Both the position numbers and the translations under genes were made by a program. Of a stretch of 64,000 nucleotides of DNA, positions 53,101 to 63,642 are shown in pieces (within the stretch, counting starts at the first letter, position 1; the number at the start of each line of letters is the position of its first letter). Origin of the DNA: Aulostomus chinensis (taxonomy: Eukaryota; Chordata; Actinopteri; Syngnathiformes; Aulostomidae); assembly GCA_037954235.1 (NCBI GenBank), contig JBBMOA010000018.1, forward strand, positions 8,100,001-8,164,000, in the 5' to 3' direction. The notes below the pieces were generated by a model. That model was not told the origin of the DNA. It ran no database searches and saw only the letters and a program-made list of their open reading frames with translations.

Positions 53101-56100
53101 CTTATAGCTCCCTCTGTAGACAGCAAGAGGACACTGCACTTCTGACTCCACGAGCTCTTATGACTAAACATATTTCCCTTTTTATCCATTTTAAAACAAC
53201 TATGCATCAAGACTTTGTTATCACAAGTGGACAATCAGACCTCTGCAGTACCCTGGGTCCTGTGGTGCTGACAGTTTCTGTTTGTTCACATATGAAGGAG
53301 GGAAAAAAATGGCTTCTTCAGTTTCTGTAGAAAAAACTAATAGTATGATGATAAGAGTGGTGACATGTATGAAATTTTACAGTCTGCCAGCTGTAGAACA
53401 TGGTGGACGTGCGATCATCACACAAACCTCCCAACATTCATCTGGCTTCCACACTTTGGCGTTTCTTGCTCTATTAAGGGATCAGACATGTATAGTTGTT
53501 GTTGTCAGTTACCAGGGTGGTAAGTCCTCACCCCTACAGTCCCTACAGACTAAGCGCTATTTAAAAAATTGCTGGGTGTAGCGCTCTTGAGGCGGCAGCG
53601 TGTGGCTGCACACGCCTGTGCCTCGTTTAAAAACAACTGAGCACACGGCGTGTAAACACGGACCTTTTTCTATTTATCTTAGGTCACTCAAATGGGATCT
53701 GGAACCTGCAGTGCCACAGTGCGTTTTGAGAAACATGTTCCTATGTGCTGTTGTAATTATGATAATAAGTCTTGGTAGATTGTTTGAATCATAATAAGGA
53801 CCTGGCTTGTTAGTCACTCACCTGCGTCTGTGCATTCATGTGCAATCCCACATTATGACGCCGCACAGTAAATATGGTCTTTCGTATTTATTGCTACTAG
53901 TAACAGGTTTCTTCTCCCTGTAGCCAAGGCAACTACCCTCTTCAGCAAACACACCAAGTCCATAGTTTGGGGTATGCAGACACGGGCAGTCCAAGGCATG
54001 CTGGACTTTGACTACGTCTGCTCCAGGGACGAGCCGTCCGTGGCAGCCATGGTCTATCCCTTCACGTAAGCACGCCCCTCTTTTAGTTTGCGTTTCCTTT
54101 GAAAGAATCTCCTCATAAAAGTGCCATCCATCCGTGTGACAATCACTTTTCGACATTGCTGTCATTCAGAGGCGACCATAAACAGAAGTTCTACTGGGGC
54201 CATAAGGAGATCCTCCTCCCTGTGTATAAGAACATGGGCGATGCCATGAAAAAGCACCCAGATGTGGATGTGCTCATCAACTTTGCATCTTTGCGCTCAG
54301 CATTTGACAGCACTATGGAGACCATGCAGTTCCCACAGGTACTTTCTGTTCCCTCCTGCACCATCTGGAAGCCACAAAGTCTTTGACAGAGTGGATGTTT
54401 TGTATTTTTCAGATTCACACCATTGCCATAATTGCTGAAGGAATCCCTGAGGCCCACACCAGGAGGATTATTAAGGCAGCGGATGAGAAGGGCGTCACCA
54501 TCATTGGACCTGCAACTGTAAGTCACTTTGCTCAGGATGTCAGTGTTTCCTCTCAACCATGGAAACCAGCAAACCTCTTTTTTTCCCTTTTGTCCAGGTT
54601 GGAGGAATCAAACCAGGCTGTTTCAAGATTGGCAACACGGGAGGCATGCTAGATAACATCCTCGCCTCTAAACTCTACCGTCCAGGCAGCGTGGCCTACG
54701 TGTCCCGCTCAGGTGGCATGTCCAATGAGCTCAATAACATAATCTCACGCACCACTGATGGCGTTTTTGAAGGTGTGGCCATTGGCGGGGACAGGTATGG
54801 GTTTGTTTTGCTGCAGTACCTGATCACATGAGTTTGATCTGGTGTGTAATTGTGGACTCTCCTGTAGATACCCCGGCTCTGTGTTTACCGACCACGTGCT
54901 TCGCTACCAAGACACCCCCGGTGTAAAGATGATTGTTGTACTGGGAGAGGTGAGGAATGGCTCTTCTCATACTGGTACCTGCAGCTTAGAACAGCGTTTG
55001 TATTGCCACTGCCTGTGTTTGTCTCTACAGATTGGAGGTACAGAGGAATACAAGATCTGCCAAGCAATCAAACAGGGCCGGATCACAAAGCCAGTGGTGT
55101 GCTGGTGTATCGGTACCTGTGCTACCATGTTCTCTTCAGAGGTGAGAGGGCAGATAGAGGAGGCAGCTACCAAATAAGAGAAGATTAGTATCTTTATTTT
55201 ATATGACCTTCCTTTTTACTACCTCAGGTCCAGTTTGGCCACGCAGGAGCCTGCGCCAACCAGGCCTCTGAGACGGCGGTGGCTAAGAACAAAGCTCTGA
55301 AGGAGGCCGGTGCCTTTGTACCCAAGAGCTTTGACGAGCTGGGAGAGATCATCAAGTCAGTGCACGTTCACTTCTTCAGTTTATGTTAAAACTCCTTGTA
55401 AGCTGTCATTTTCAGTCTGTTATGTGCCAACAGTGACTCCTGAGCTTTGGCTTTACGTTGCATCTATTCACTTGTACACTCTGAGTTGGCATGCAGTATT
55501 TTTAAAACAGTACAGCGTCTGCGCAGCTTAGAAGAAGTATTTCTCCTGGTATAATTCTCAGATGTTTCTCTGCTAATAATTCTTGGTCTTTATGTCTTTT
55601 CCATCCTGGTAGATCTGTATATGACGACCTTGTCAGAAAAGGAGTCATCCAACCGGCCGAGGAGCTTCCTCCTCCTACTGTACCGATGGATTACTCCTGG
55701 GCACGAGTGAGTATCGCAGCCTCGAGTTGACCTCAAGTGGCACCATTTTCAACATAAACAAGCAGTTCTTTGTATCTATCTTTCTATCGACCGATGAATG
55801 TTTGTGGAAATACTGAAATACAATAAACTGAAAGAGCAGATATTTACCACAAACCACAAACTTAATACTACATGTAAGAAATTTAGCAAGAATGGATTTA
55901 ACTTTTTTCAACTGCTTTTCACAAACTTGTGTAAGTCATAAACATTATCCTAGTTCTGTACACAAGCAGTTAGAGGTTTGTGTGGTGTGTGTGTGTGTGT
56001 CCGTCCTGCAGGAGCTGGGTCTGATCCGTAAACCAGCTTCTTTCATGACGAGCATCTGTGATGAGAGGGGTCAGGAGCTCATCTATGCAGGCATGCCCAT

Positions 56101-57899
56101 CACTGAGGTCTTCAAGTCTGAGATAGGCTTGGGAGGAACTCTGGGACTACTCTGGTTCCAGAGGAGGTCAGTCATCAATAACCCACGTGTCATGATGAAT
56201 GTCGTCCTTAGAAAACCTGCAATGTGGTAACGGTTCCATGTTGTTTCCTCAGGTTGCCCAGATACGCCTGCCAGTTCATCGAGATGTGCCTCATGGTGAC
56301 GGCTGATCACGGTCCTGCTGTTTCTGGGGCCCACAACACTATTGTGTGTGCACGAGCCGGTAAAGATCTGATCTCCAGCCTCACCTCCGGCCTCCTCACC
56401 ATTGTAAGACACGAGCGTTGAGCTGCATTTTCTACAGTGCTCAGTGGAAGGAGTCCACCATGAGCTGCTGTGAATCCCTCTGTTGTTCTTCAGGGTGACC
56501 GCTTCGGAGGTGCTCTGGATGCTGCAGCAAAGCAGTTCAGCAAAGCCTTCGACAGCGGCATGCTACCGATGGAGTTTGTCAACAAGATGAAAAAAGATGG
56601 CAAGCTGATCATGGGCATCGGACACAGAGTCAAATCTGTGAGTAGCAGGGATCCTTGGTGTGTGTGCTTGTAAAGATGCCCATAGATGTCACCATAGACG
56701 TCACCATAGACGTCAGGAGAAAGAAGCTGTGGTTGTTGTTGTTTTTTAAATGCTCATCAAGATGTACTTCCTGTTCTGGAGGGTTTAGATAATTTGCGCG
56801 TGAGAATGTGTCATGAACGTCTACATTTTAAATATTTAAATTGATATGATTGCCTGAAATATCGACTACTACTCAAACAGGAAACTCTGCAGGGACTAAA
56901 GTAACCTTTTTTTTTAAATCGAGGTAAATTTTTCTGTACCACCTCAGATTAACAATCCCGACATGAGAGTCCAGATCTTGAAGGACTTTGTGAAGCAGCA
57001 CTTTCCCTCCAACCAGCTGCTGGACTACGCTCTCGATGTGGAGAAGATCACCACTTCTAAAGTAAGATGTGTTTCTTCATGTTTCACGCACAATATTAAC
57101 GCGCTTCCTTTTTAATTTCCACGATTTCCTCTTTTTATTTTTGTCTTTATATTCTGTGAATATTGCATAGTGGGTTTTGTTTTTGTTTTTTTAGATATAT
57201 GCTATGAGCCAATAGCAACGACGTTTCATTTGTGTGCACCCATGGTGTGTTTGTTGAATGACTATAAAGCAAGTCGTAGTCTTTTACCTCTGCGTTGGTT
57301 GTGTTGTCTTAGAAACCCAACTTGATCCTGAACGTGGACGGCTTCATCGGCGTGGCCTTCGTGGACTTGCTCAGGACTTGTGGTGGATTTACACGGTACA
57401 TTTACAGTGGCTCTTTATGTAGTTTACTGCTGCTTTCACAAAGGTAACAGCTTTTGATGATGTAGTATTTTCTGAGAAGTCCAAGGTCAGTGTGACCGGC
57501 GCACGTCGTTGCTTTGTTCCTAGATTATGGAGTGTCATGCCTTGAACTCATTCAGTGCCAAGCAAGCCTTTCAAGACTGAATGAATAGCAATGTAGATGA
57601 TATGCTAGTCAAAAGTCCTTCCTTCAACCGCAGGGATGAAGCTGATGAGTTTGTGGAAATCGGAGCTCTGAATGGCATCTTCGTCCTGGGGCGCAGCATG
57701 GGATTCATCGGTGAGACGTTACTGCTTACAGGCAATCCATGAAAGTAAAGTAACCCTTTGACAACATTGAACAAGAAACCCCTTTTAAATCTTTTTCTCA
57801 TCAGGACACTACCTGGACCAGAAGAGGCTGAAACAGGGCCTGTACCGCCACCCCTGGGATGACATCTCCTACGTGCTCCCCGAGCACATGTCCATGTAA
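44192..57899 (+). CDS. acly: ATP-citrate synthase (ATP citrate lyase)
   Basis: Twenty-seven coding exons: 44192-44350, 45547-45669, 47955-48017, 48144-48334, 49556-49635, 50172-50302, 51036-51154, 51596-51732, 51804-51865, 51945-52062, 52162-52316, 52903-52996, 53924-54065, 54170-54338, 54413-54517, 54598-54794, 54868-54949, 55031-55141, 55228-55355, 55613-55706, 56012-56166, 56253-56403, 56494-56637, 56948-57061, 57313-57395, 57634-57710, 57805-57899. They sum to 3279 nt, 1092 residues, every junction in phase. The order is an ATP-grasp/CoA-binding region, then a succinyl-CoA-synthetase-like part with the phosphohistidine motif [10 protein letters not shown] (His751), then a citrate-synthase-like C-terminus ending VLPEHMSM. 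The cytosolic enzyme makes acetyl-CoA and oxaloacetate from citrate, CoA and ATP, feeding lipid synthesis and histone acetylation. The Akt/PKA site RTASFSE is kept, with Ser455 at the human number. Length fits the human short isoform (1091). Confidence 0.97.
45670..47954. other. acly intron, about 2.3 kb
   Basis: This intron lies between coding exons 2 and 3. It contains a G run at 46067-46078, A/T homopolymers near 47770-47835 and a TATA-rich tract near 46645. No nested gene is supported. Confidence 0.7.
56681..56716. repeat. Three tandem 12-bp units with CRE-like half sites
   Basis: CATAGATGTCAC, CATAGACGTCAC and CATAGACGTCAG follow one another without gaps in an acly intron. Two of the three contain ACGTCA, a CREB/ATF half site (TGACGT on the other strand). 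The repeat is plain; a regulatory role is only a possibility. Confidence 0.85.
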
Positions 57900-58102
57900 G
57901 CCAGGGAGAGGCAGCTCCACGTCCCCTCCACCCGTCTGTAAACCCCCCCGCACCCCTAATTTGATCACCTCAAAACATTAGCGTCTTATAGAGACGTTGA
58001 TGGCACTATAGATACTTTTAGTTTTGTGACCCGGTTAGTGTTGCAGCTGAAAACTGGAAACATGCTAAACTATGACCATCCTGTCAGGGTTGCGCAGTGT
58101 GT

Positions 58103-58139
58103 GTATTTGTGTGTGTGTGTGTGTGTGGGGGGGGGGGGG
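58103..58139. repeat. (GT)n followed by poly-G
   Basis: Simple repeat in the acly 3' UTR: about 12 GT units run into a tract of eleven G. Confidence 0.9.
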
Positions 58140-58999
58140 TTGTTGACATAGCCTCCATGTATACAGGTGAGTCCACATCCACGGCTACTTGCTCCAACTC
58201 CTCCATCACTTTGTTGTCTGTGTGTCTGTGCAGCTCTCCTCATTGAGCACATTTGAGAGTCGTGAGCTTGCACAGGGTGAACATGTAGTGCAATAACTCA
58301 GATAATATGAGAACATACTGTAGATGATAGATTTATTTATGTATATCTGTATTAATTGTGAATATTGTACGGTAAAACCTTATAGTTTTGATTTCCTGTG
58401 TCGAAACTGTCAGTTTACTGTAGCAAAAGGGACAACTTCAAGAGTCACTCTTGGAAACATTTTTCCTCTGTCGGTACGAAATGTGGTATTCAAGTGCAAG
58501 TAACGTGTTGTGTTATTTTGAGGTTTTTTTGTTCCGATAATTATTGAAGTAGAAGAAAGTATTTTTCCAGAGGTCCCCAGGAAAAATATTAATATACAAT
58601 TCTTCTGTCTTTCGATTGCAACATCAATGCTCTAATACCATCAAAATAAGATAAAATGCTACTATGTTTACTAACAATACAAGACAACTGAGTGGGATTT
58701 TAGGCCACTGAACAGCAAATGTTTTAACATCTATTCGCTAATTGTATTTTAAGAAAACCAATAACGGTGAATCTCTTTAAAAACTGACACACATTTCAGA
58801 GATTTGATACATTTTCTCACAACTCATGAGTCCCAGAACCTGCATGGCGGCTACCGTAACTGAAGGTTACAGAACTGTTGAAATATACTGTGGACAGCAG
58901 GAGCCCCATGGGAGTCGTGGCCATGTTTGTGTTTCAGTGTGAGTTTGACGTGCCTCTGTACTGACTGACTTGTCTGTCGATAACTGTGTAATCAAGTGA

Positions 59000-59005
59000 A
59001 ATAAA
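59000..59005 (+). terminator. Poly(A) signal of acly
   Basis: AATAAA 1.1 kb past the acly stop, followed by a TGTGTCTTGTGTGCTGGGG stretch. This is a good GT-rich downstream element. Confidence 0.65.
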
Positions 59006-59913
59006 ATTCAAGTACTAGAATACTCCTGTGTCTTGTGTGCTGGGGTTCCATTTACAGTAAGACAGCATTTTTCTACCTTGTTGGTTGATCCAATCCCAGG
59101 TTTTGTTTTGATTTTTCAGCCACAGGATTTTTATTTTTTTGATATTTATGAGAGTTTTGAGAGAGGGAATATGAGGTTCTTCAATTTATTACAGACTGGA
59201 GGAGGTCGACCTCGTGAGATTTATGCTGTGAAGCTGTGAGCTCTTTTAATGTGCGAGCCGCCTTGACAAATCCCAAAGTCCTAATTAGAGATAATGGTCT
59301 CATTTGAGATGATGCATGTTTTGGAGGCGAGCTTAAAAAAAAGAAACAAGAACAGCTGACTGCTGTCAGGGAACGAGGTAGAAAGTTGCTCCCACATTGC
59401 TTCTCTAGCATTTTGTTTTCATGATGTTGGAGGAACAATGTAACCAAGTGTCTTTGTACACACCCTTTTTTTAAAAAAAAAGAAAAAAAGAAATGCATTA
59501 AACCATCATTCTGAGAGATCTAAAGTTGAAGTTACCCAAGTAGTGATAGTTGTGTCATGTGACAGTCCCCTGATGACATGGAGTGATGTGGTCGTCGTTG
59601 GCTAATTGCTGATTTTGGTCTCAGAGGTCTGACGTTGCGCTCCAATGTACGACCCACCAACACACTCAGCTCCTTCAGTCTGTGAAGAAACAGCAGCAAG
59701 TGTGCTAGTGGGATCACTTTAGGATCTACTCTGATGCTGTAGCCTTCAACAAACTCATGCTTGTTTTCTTTGGTAATTCTGGACTTCAGCCTTTAAGGTT
59801 GCCACTTGTCAATTTACTTCCCAAACCTGCTCACCGTCACACTGGCAGTAAAAACCCCTGACTCGAAGGAATCGGTCAGGGGCAGCAGTCCAGTCCCTGC
59901 CAGAGACGGGGAC

Positions 59914-61034
59914 ATGGAGGAGGACGAGGACCTCACCTCCTCTCACTCCTGGGAGCTCTCGGCTGCAGAATGAGCAGAGGAAGCAGGGTGTGTTCTGCGA
60001 AGTGACGCTGTCCTTCAGCAGAAGGTTGGACACTGTGGATGTCCAGACGTTAGTTTTCAGCCTACAGTTCAGTCCTGGCTGCGGCAACTGACTATTTAAC
60101 CCCTCTGCTGGGAGGCCAGTTCTCAGAGTCCTTGTCTAGAAGGGGGGAGATGAGGGAGTGGAGCTCAGAGACTGGGATGAAGCCACAGACCGTGGAGAGC
60201 ATCATCCAGTTTATGTACACTGGAGAAATGTGTATTAGCTCCTGCAATGTGCATGCAGTACATAAACCAGCGGACAGGTGTGATCTGTTTCCTCTTGGGG
60301 GGGCTTTGCAGAGAACAAGACCAGCTCCAGGTTCATCCTGCTTAAGGAGTTTTATGGTGTCTCAAGAAGAAGTTGATCTTGACCAACTGTCTGAAAGTGC
60401 AGTCCAGCACACACAGACACCCTGGACCGATGGATGTGAAGGCCGTGAGCGTGGAGGAGCGCTATGTGTACGGCACGGCACGCCTGCCAGAACGGATGAT
60501 GAAGATGGACTGAAGACAGTGACGCTTCGCAATGACACAGAGAGCCATGAGTGGCAGGGTGTTGACTCCCTGCCTCTCATTGACAACTACTGCATCTTCC
60601 AGATGGCTGTGGCCTCCGCTTACTTCTACCACACGGCCTCCTGCTGCCCAAAGAGCTGCACAGTGCCTGATAAGGTTGCCAGACAGAAAATCAGCTTGCA
60701 CATCTGATGAGATCCTGGAGAGCCTTCCATCAGAGGTTGCAAGGATCAGGGGTGCCGCCACCCGCCACATTGAGGACAACATCTTCATCATCAGAGGCTG
60801 GAGTTACTCAGACAATGTAGACACTCGCCATCACAAGGAAGCCTGCCGCTACTGTGCAGCGAGGAAGTGCCACCTATGCCTCTTCCTTGCTGAGGAGCCT
60901 TGGCCGCCATGTCCGCGTCACCTACCACTTCCTGTATGACTGCCAGCAATACCCCAGAACCCGGCCTGCCTGCAGTGTCAGCCGCAAGCCCTCAACGTTC
61001 ACTGGCGGCGTCAGCTCTCATAAAGTTACTTAAG
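59914..61034 (+). pseudogene. klhl11: Decayed kelch-like 11 remnant
   Basis: Pieces of KLHL11 appear in order but in changing frames. From 59914 comes an acidic start and SSHSWELS. After a frame change, QNEQRKQGVFCEVTLSFS follows (BTB start). After another change, VLAAATDYLTPLLGGQFSES runs into MREWSSETG and VESIIQFMYTGE. Then come FILLKEFYG and, one frame over, CLKKKLILTNC. The text then jumps to MDVKAVSVEERYVYGTAR (kelch part), DEDGLKTVTL, VDSLPLIDNYCIFQM, HTASCCPKS, SDEILESLPSEV, and finally GRHVRVTYHFLYDCQQYP. About 300 residues (BACK domain and first kelch repeats) are missing between TNC and MDVK. KLHL11 is a BTB-Kelch substrate adaptor for Cullin-3 ligases. With at least four frame changes, in-frame stops and the deletion, a working product is unlikely. 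Its place after acly matches human order, so it is the local orthologue, not a retrocopy. Confidence 0.85.
60279..60331 (+). other. 53-bp insert or mini-intron in klhl11 remnant
   Basis: The codon run GCG-GAC-AG at 60271-60278 is followed by a 53-bp GT..AG segment. Removing it restores ADR-FILLKEFYG, exactly the KLHL11 order. It could be a very short intron or an insertion flanked by CAGG. At 53 bp it would be unusually small for a vertebrate intron. Confidence 0.4.
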
Positions 61035-61468
61035 TTGTCATGCTGCTGCCTGTGTGGGGATTCTATTGGTGCTACTAAATTTCTGTCTGTCAAGAGCTTG
61101 TGAGCTTCTCCTGCCGGCGGTGAACAGCAGCAGAAGCAATGTTACACAGCTAAAATCAGCAGCATCAGTGGTGATGGACTCTGGCCCCGTAGGGCAATAA
61201 CTTCACGGTACATCTCGCGCTATATGATGAGCCATAATGTTTTAAAACCTCCTACTAGTACCGAGGTCAGAACCTGAATGACTTTCTGCAGGGTCCAGGG
61301 GAGTTCTACGTCAAAGACGAGTTGCACCAGGTCTGCCTCCTCCAAGATGGCGCTACGCTCAGATTTGTTTGGTGAGATGTAAGTCGAGAGGAGCCTCCTG
61401 CAGTGTGCAAGCAGCAGATGATACCATTTAGCACGACATGTAGTACTGTGCTTGTTTGGAGTTGGTAG

Positions 61469-61478
61469 GTCACGTGAC
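61469..61478. promoter_or_regulatory. E-box palindrome GTCACGTGAC
   Basis: A ten-base perfect palindrome matching the high-affinity site of USF/TFEB-type bHLH-leucine-zipper factors. It lies about 1.0 kb upstream of the presumed lpar2 first exon and 0.4 kb past the klhl11 remnant. Function is unproven. Confidence 0.4.
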
Positions 61479-61580
61479 AGAAGCTACTTTAAGGAGAACA
61501 AAAACTGAATGATTATAAGAAATACAAGGGTCCTACAATTCTAGTCTAGCACTAAAAGCTGGTTCTGATTTGGAGTCCCA

Positions 61581-61594
61581 GTTGCCATGGAAAC
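61581..61594 (+). promoter_or_regulatory. Consensus RFX X-box GTTGCCATGGAAAC
   Basis: It fits GTHNYYATRRNAAC at every position. No ciliary gene follows directly in the window: the next gene is the lpar2-like receptor, about 1 kb downstream. It could be a chance match. Confidence 0.4.
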
Positions 61595-62518
61595 TAATGA
61601 AAACACTGAATTTGGCACTAAAATGTTCACATAAAATATAGTACGAGGCTATAAAAAAAATACTAATCTTGTTTTTTCAGTACAAAGGAGAATGACGTGC
61701 TTCGCATTTGAACATTTAAATAAAATATTGTAAATAAATACATAACCAAGATTGAATCTTGTCCTTAAATTATGTCTGATAGTCCAATCCAGTCAAAAGG
61801 ACATTTAAGTTCAAGTAAACAGTTGTCCAGCTTTTGTCCTTGAATGCCATAATTTCTTTTAATTGCTTCCTTGGTTAGACTAAGTGCAACCCGGTCTATT
61901 CTCTTAATACATTTCAAAAGTATTTGTTGTTGTCCACAGTCTTCTGATATTAATAGAAGTTATATTTATAATCAACTGTTAACCACAAATCCAGTTTGGT
62001 GTTGCTATACTTCATTTTTACCGCTAGAGGGCAGTGAACACGCACGATTCTAAATACCATCAAATTAGAAATTATACTATATGATAACTTCCAGTCCGTA
62101 CCTCCAAAACAAAACACAAAACACGTCACCATAAACACGCCAATGACGTTGTCTCACGTATTTCAAGTTATTTACGAACGGTATATAAAAAATTAAGTAA
62201 AACTAATAACATTTATACTATCACGACAATAAACATTTCTATTGGTATTTCGGAAATACTGTAAATATTAATCATTCACATCAAAAACTTAGGCGTTGTT
62301 TCATTCCCAGCTATTTCCATTCAGCTTTAGCGACTTTAATTGTTATAATGTTTAGTAGGAAGCCATTTTTACCCAACAGATGGCGAAATCATTGCTTAAA
62401 TATCTGACTGGTGTTCAAGGAAAAAAATCTCTCTCGGGCACCACAAAGTCACTAAACCAGGACGTGTTCCTGTATTTTCCGATTTTTATGAACGTGTACG
62501 TGAAGGCGTCAGCTACCT

Positions 62519-62686
62519 GTCGGCGGGGTACAGCTGCTCAGAGTGAGTGATTCACCGGGACTCGGAGCTCCGCGTTCGACACCGGCAGGCACCCGGGAGA
62601 GACGCCGCTTACTTCATCAAACGGCAGGAAACAACTACGACTTCATATCGGGATCAGTCTGGATGGAGGCGGCCGTGGAACCGGAG
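62519..62686 (+). promoter_or_regulatory. Presumed untranslated first exon of lpar2-like gene
   Basis: A GC-rich stretch ends in a strong donor (CCGGAG then GTAAGTC, exon end 62686). Spliced to the acceptor before 63635 it would form the 5' UTR of the receptor, as in mammals, where LPAR coding starts in a later exon. It contains an ATG at 62662, so a short upstream frame is possible. The 5' limit is approximate. Confidence 0.45.
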
Positions 62687-63642
62687 GTAAGTCCCGTCAA
62701 ATTCAACCTACCCTCTCATGAAAGTTTTAAAATAAAAAACCGTCACGTGAATTACAGCTGAACCGAGTGACGTAGAACAGCAGAAATAGCACGTGTTTCG
62801 CCGAGTCGTGAAGCACCAACAACTTGACGGGTACTTTTTCTTTAAAATGTTTTATCAGACTTAATGTTTTCATCGCGGCTTTTTTTATGTTTAACGTCCA
62901 ATCAGAAATGAAGATTTACATTTTCTTTTAGTCTTCAAATATCAATATTTTGGATCGTTAGCGCGGGAGTCTTTGACTATATCACTTCTTGTTTCTGGGG
63001 AATTGGGCTTGTTTTTTTGTTTTTTTTGGTAAAGGCTATTGAACCTGACATACACGCGTTAATATCAAATAATTATGGAAGTATAGAGCAAATTAGTCAC
63101 CTGCTCCTCTGGAATCCGCTGATGAAGACGATAACACGCGTGTTGAGCTCAGACCGTAAGTGAACGTTTCATTTGCAAAAGCATAAAAGACAAGTGACAG
63201 AAGACCTAAGCGCGACAGATTTTTACAGGATGAGAGCTGCTGTTAAAATGTACACTATATTTTATTTCTGCATTTGGAATTTAGATAAAATCAGAGTAAT
63301 TCTAATATGCCGTGATGTAGAGTAGTGGTCGAGAATAACAACAGGTAAAGTCCTGAAAATAAAAATTCAGTGTTTTTGGTAATTTGATAAGATTTTACAT
63401 TAGTTTCAAAGATAAGTTGTATCAATATTGATTAAATTTGTGAAGCATTGATAAATTCAGGAATGACTTTTATCTGTTGCTGTGACTGAACTGCATCATG
63501 GTTTCTTTTTCAGTATTAATATTTGAGATGTGAGGATGAGACACGGGCTCATGAACATCCTTTGTGAGGAGAACATAAACGCATCACGTGTTTAAGACGT
63601 GTGACAGCCGTGTATGTTTCTGTTGTGATCACAGCGGTTGCC

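Larger units (their letters stand above)
57900..59913. other. acly 3' UTR and acly-klhl11 spacer
   Basis: acly 3' UTR is inferred to reach the poly(A) signal at 59000. It includes a GT run followed by eleven G residues (about 58103-58139). The following 0.9 kb has no supported coding frame. Confidence 0.65.
61035..62518. other. klhl11 remnant to lpar2 spacer
   Basis: About 1.5 kb without a supported gene. It contains an E-box palindrome GTCACGTGAC at 61469-61478 and a full-consensus RFX X-box at 61581-61594. The rest is AT-rich. Confidence 0.6.

Noticed and set aside
56224..56421. Independent small gene in this plus-strand frame
   Set aside because: It is acly coding exon 22 read with its intron flanks.
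60132..60707. 191-codon frame taken as a complete gene
   Set aside because: It fuses a BTB piece to a late kelch piece through out-of-frame sequence; other klhl11 pieces lie in other frames on both sides, so it is a fragment of a broken gene.
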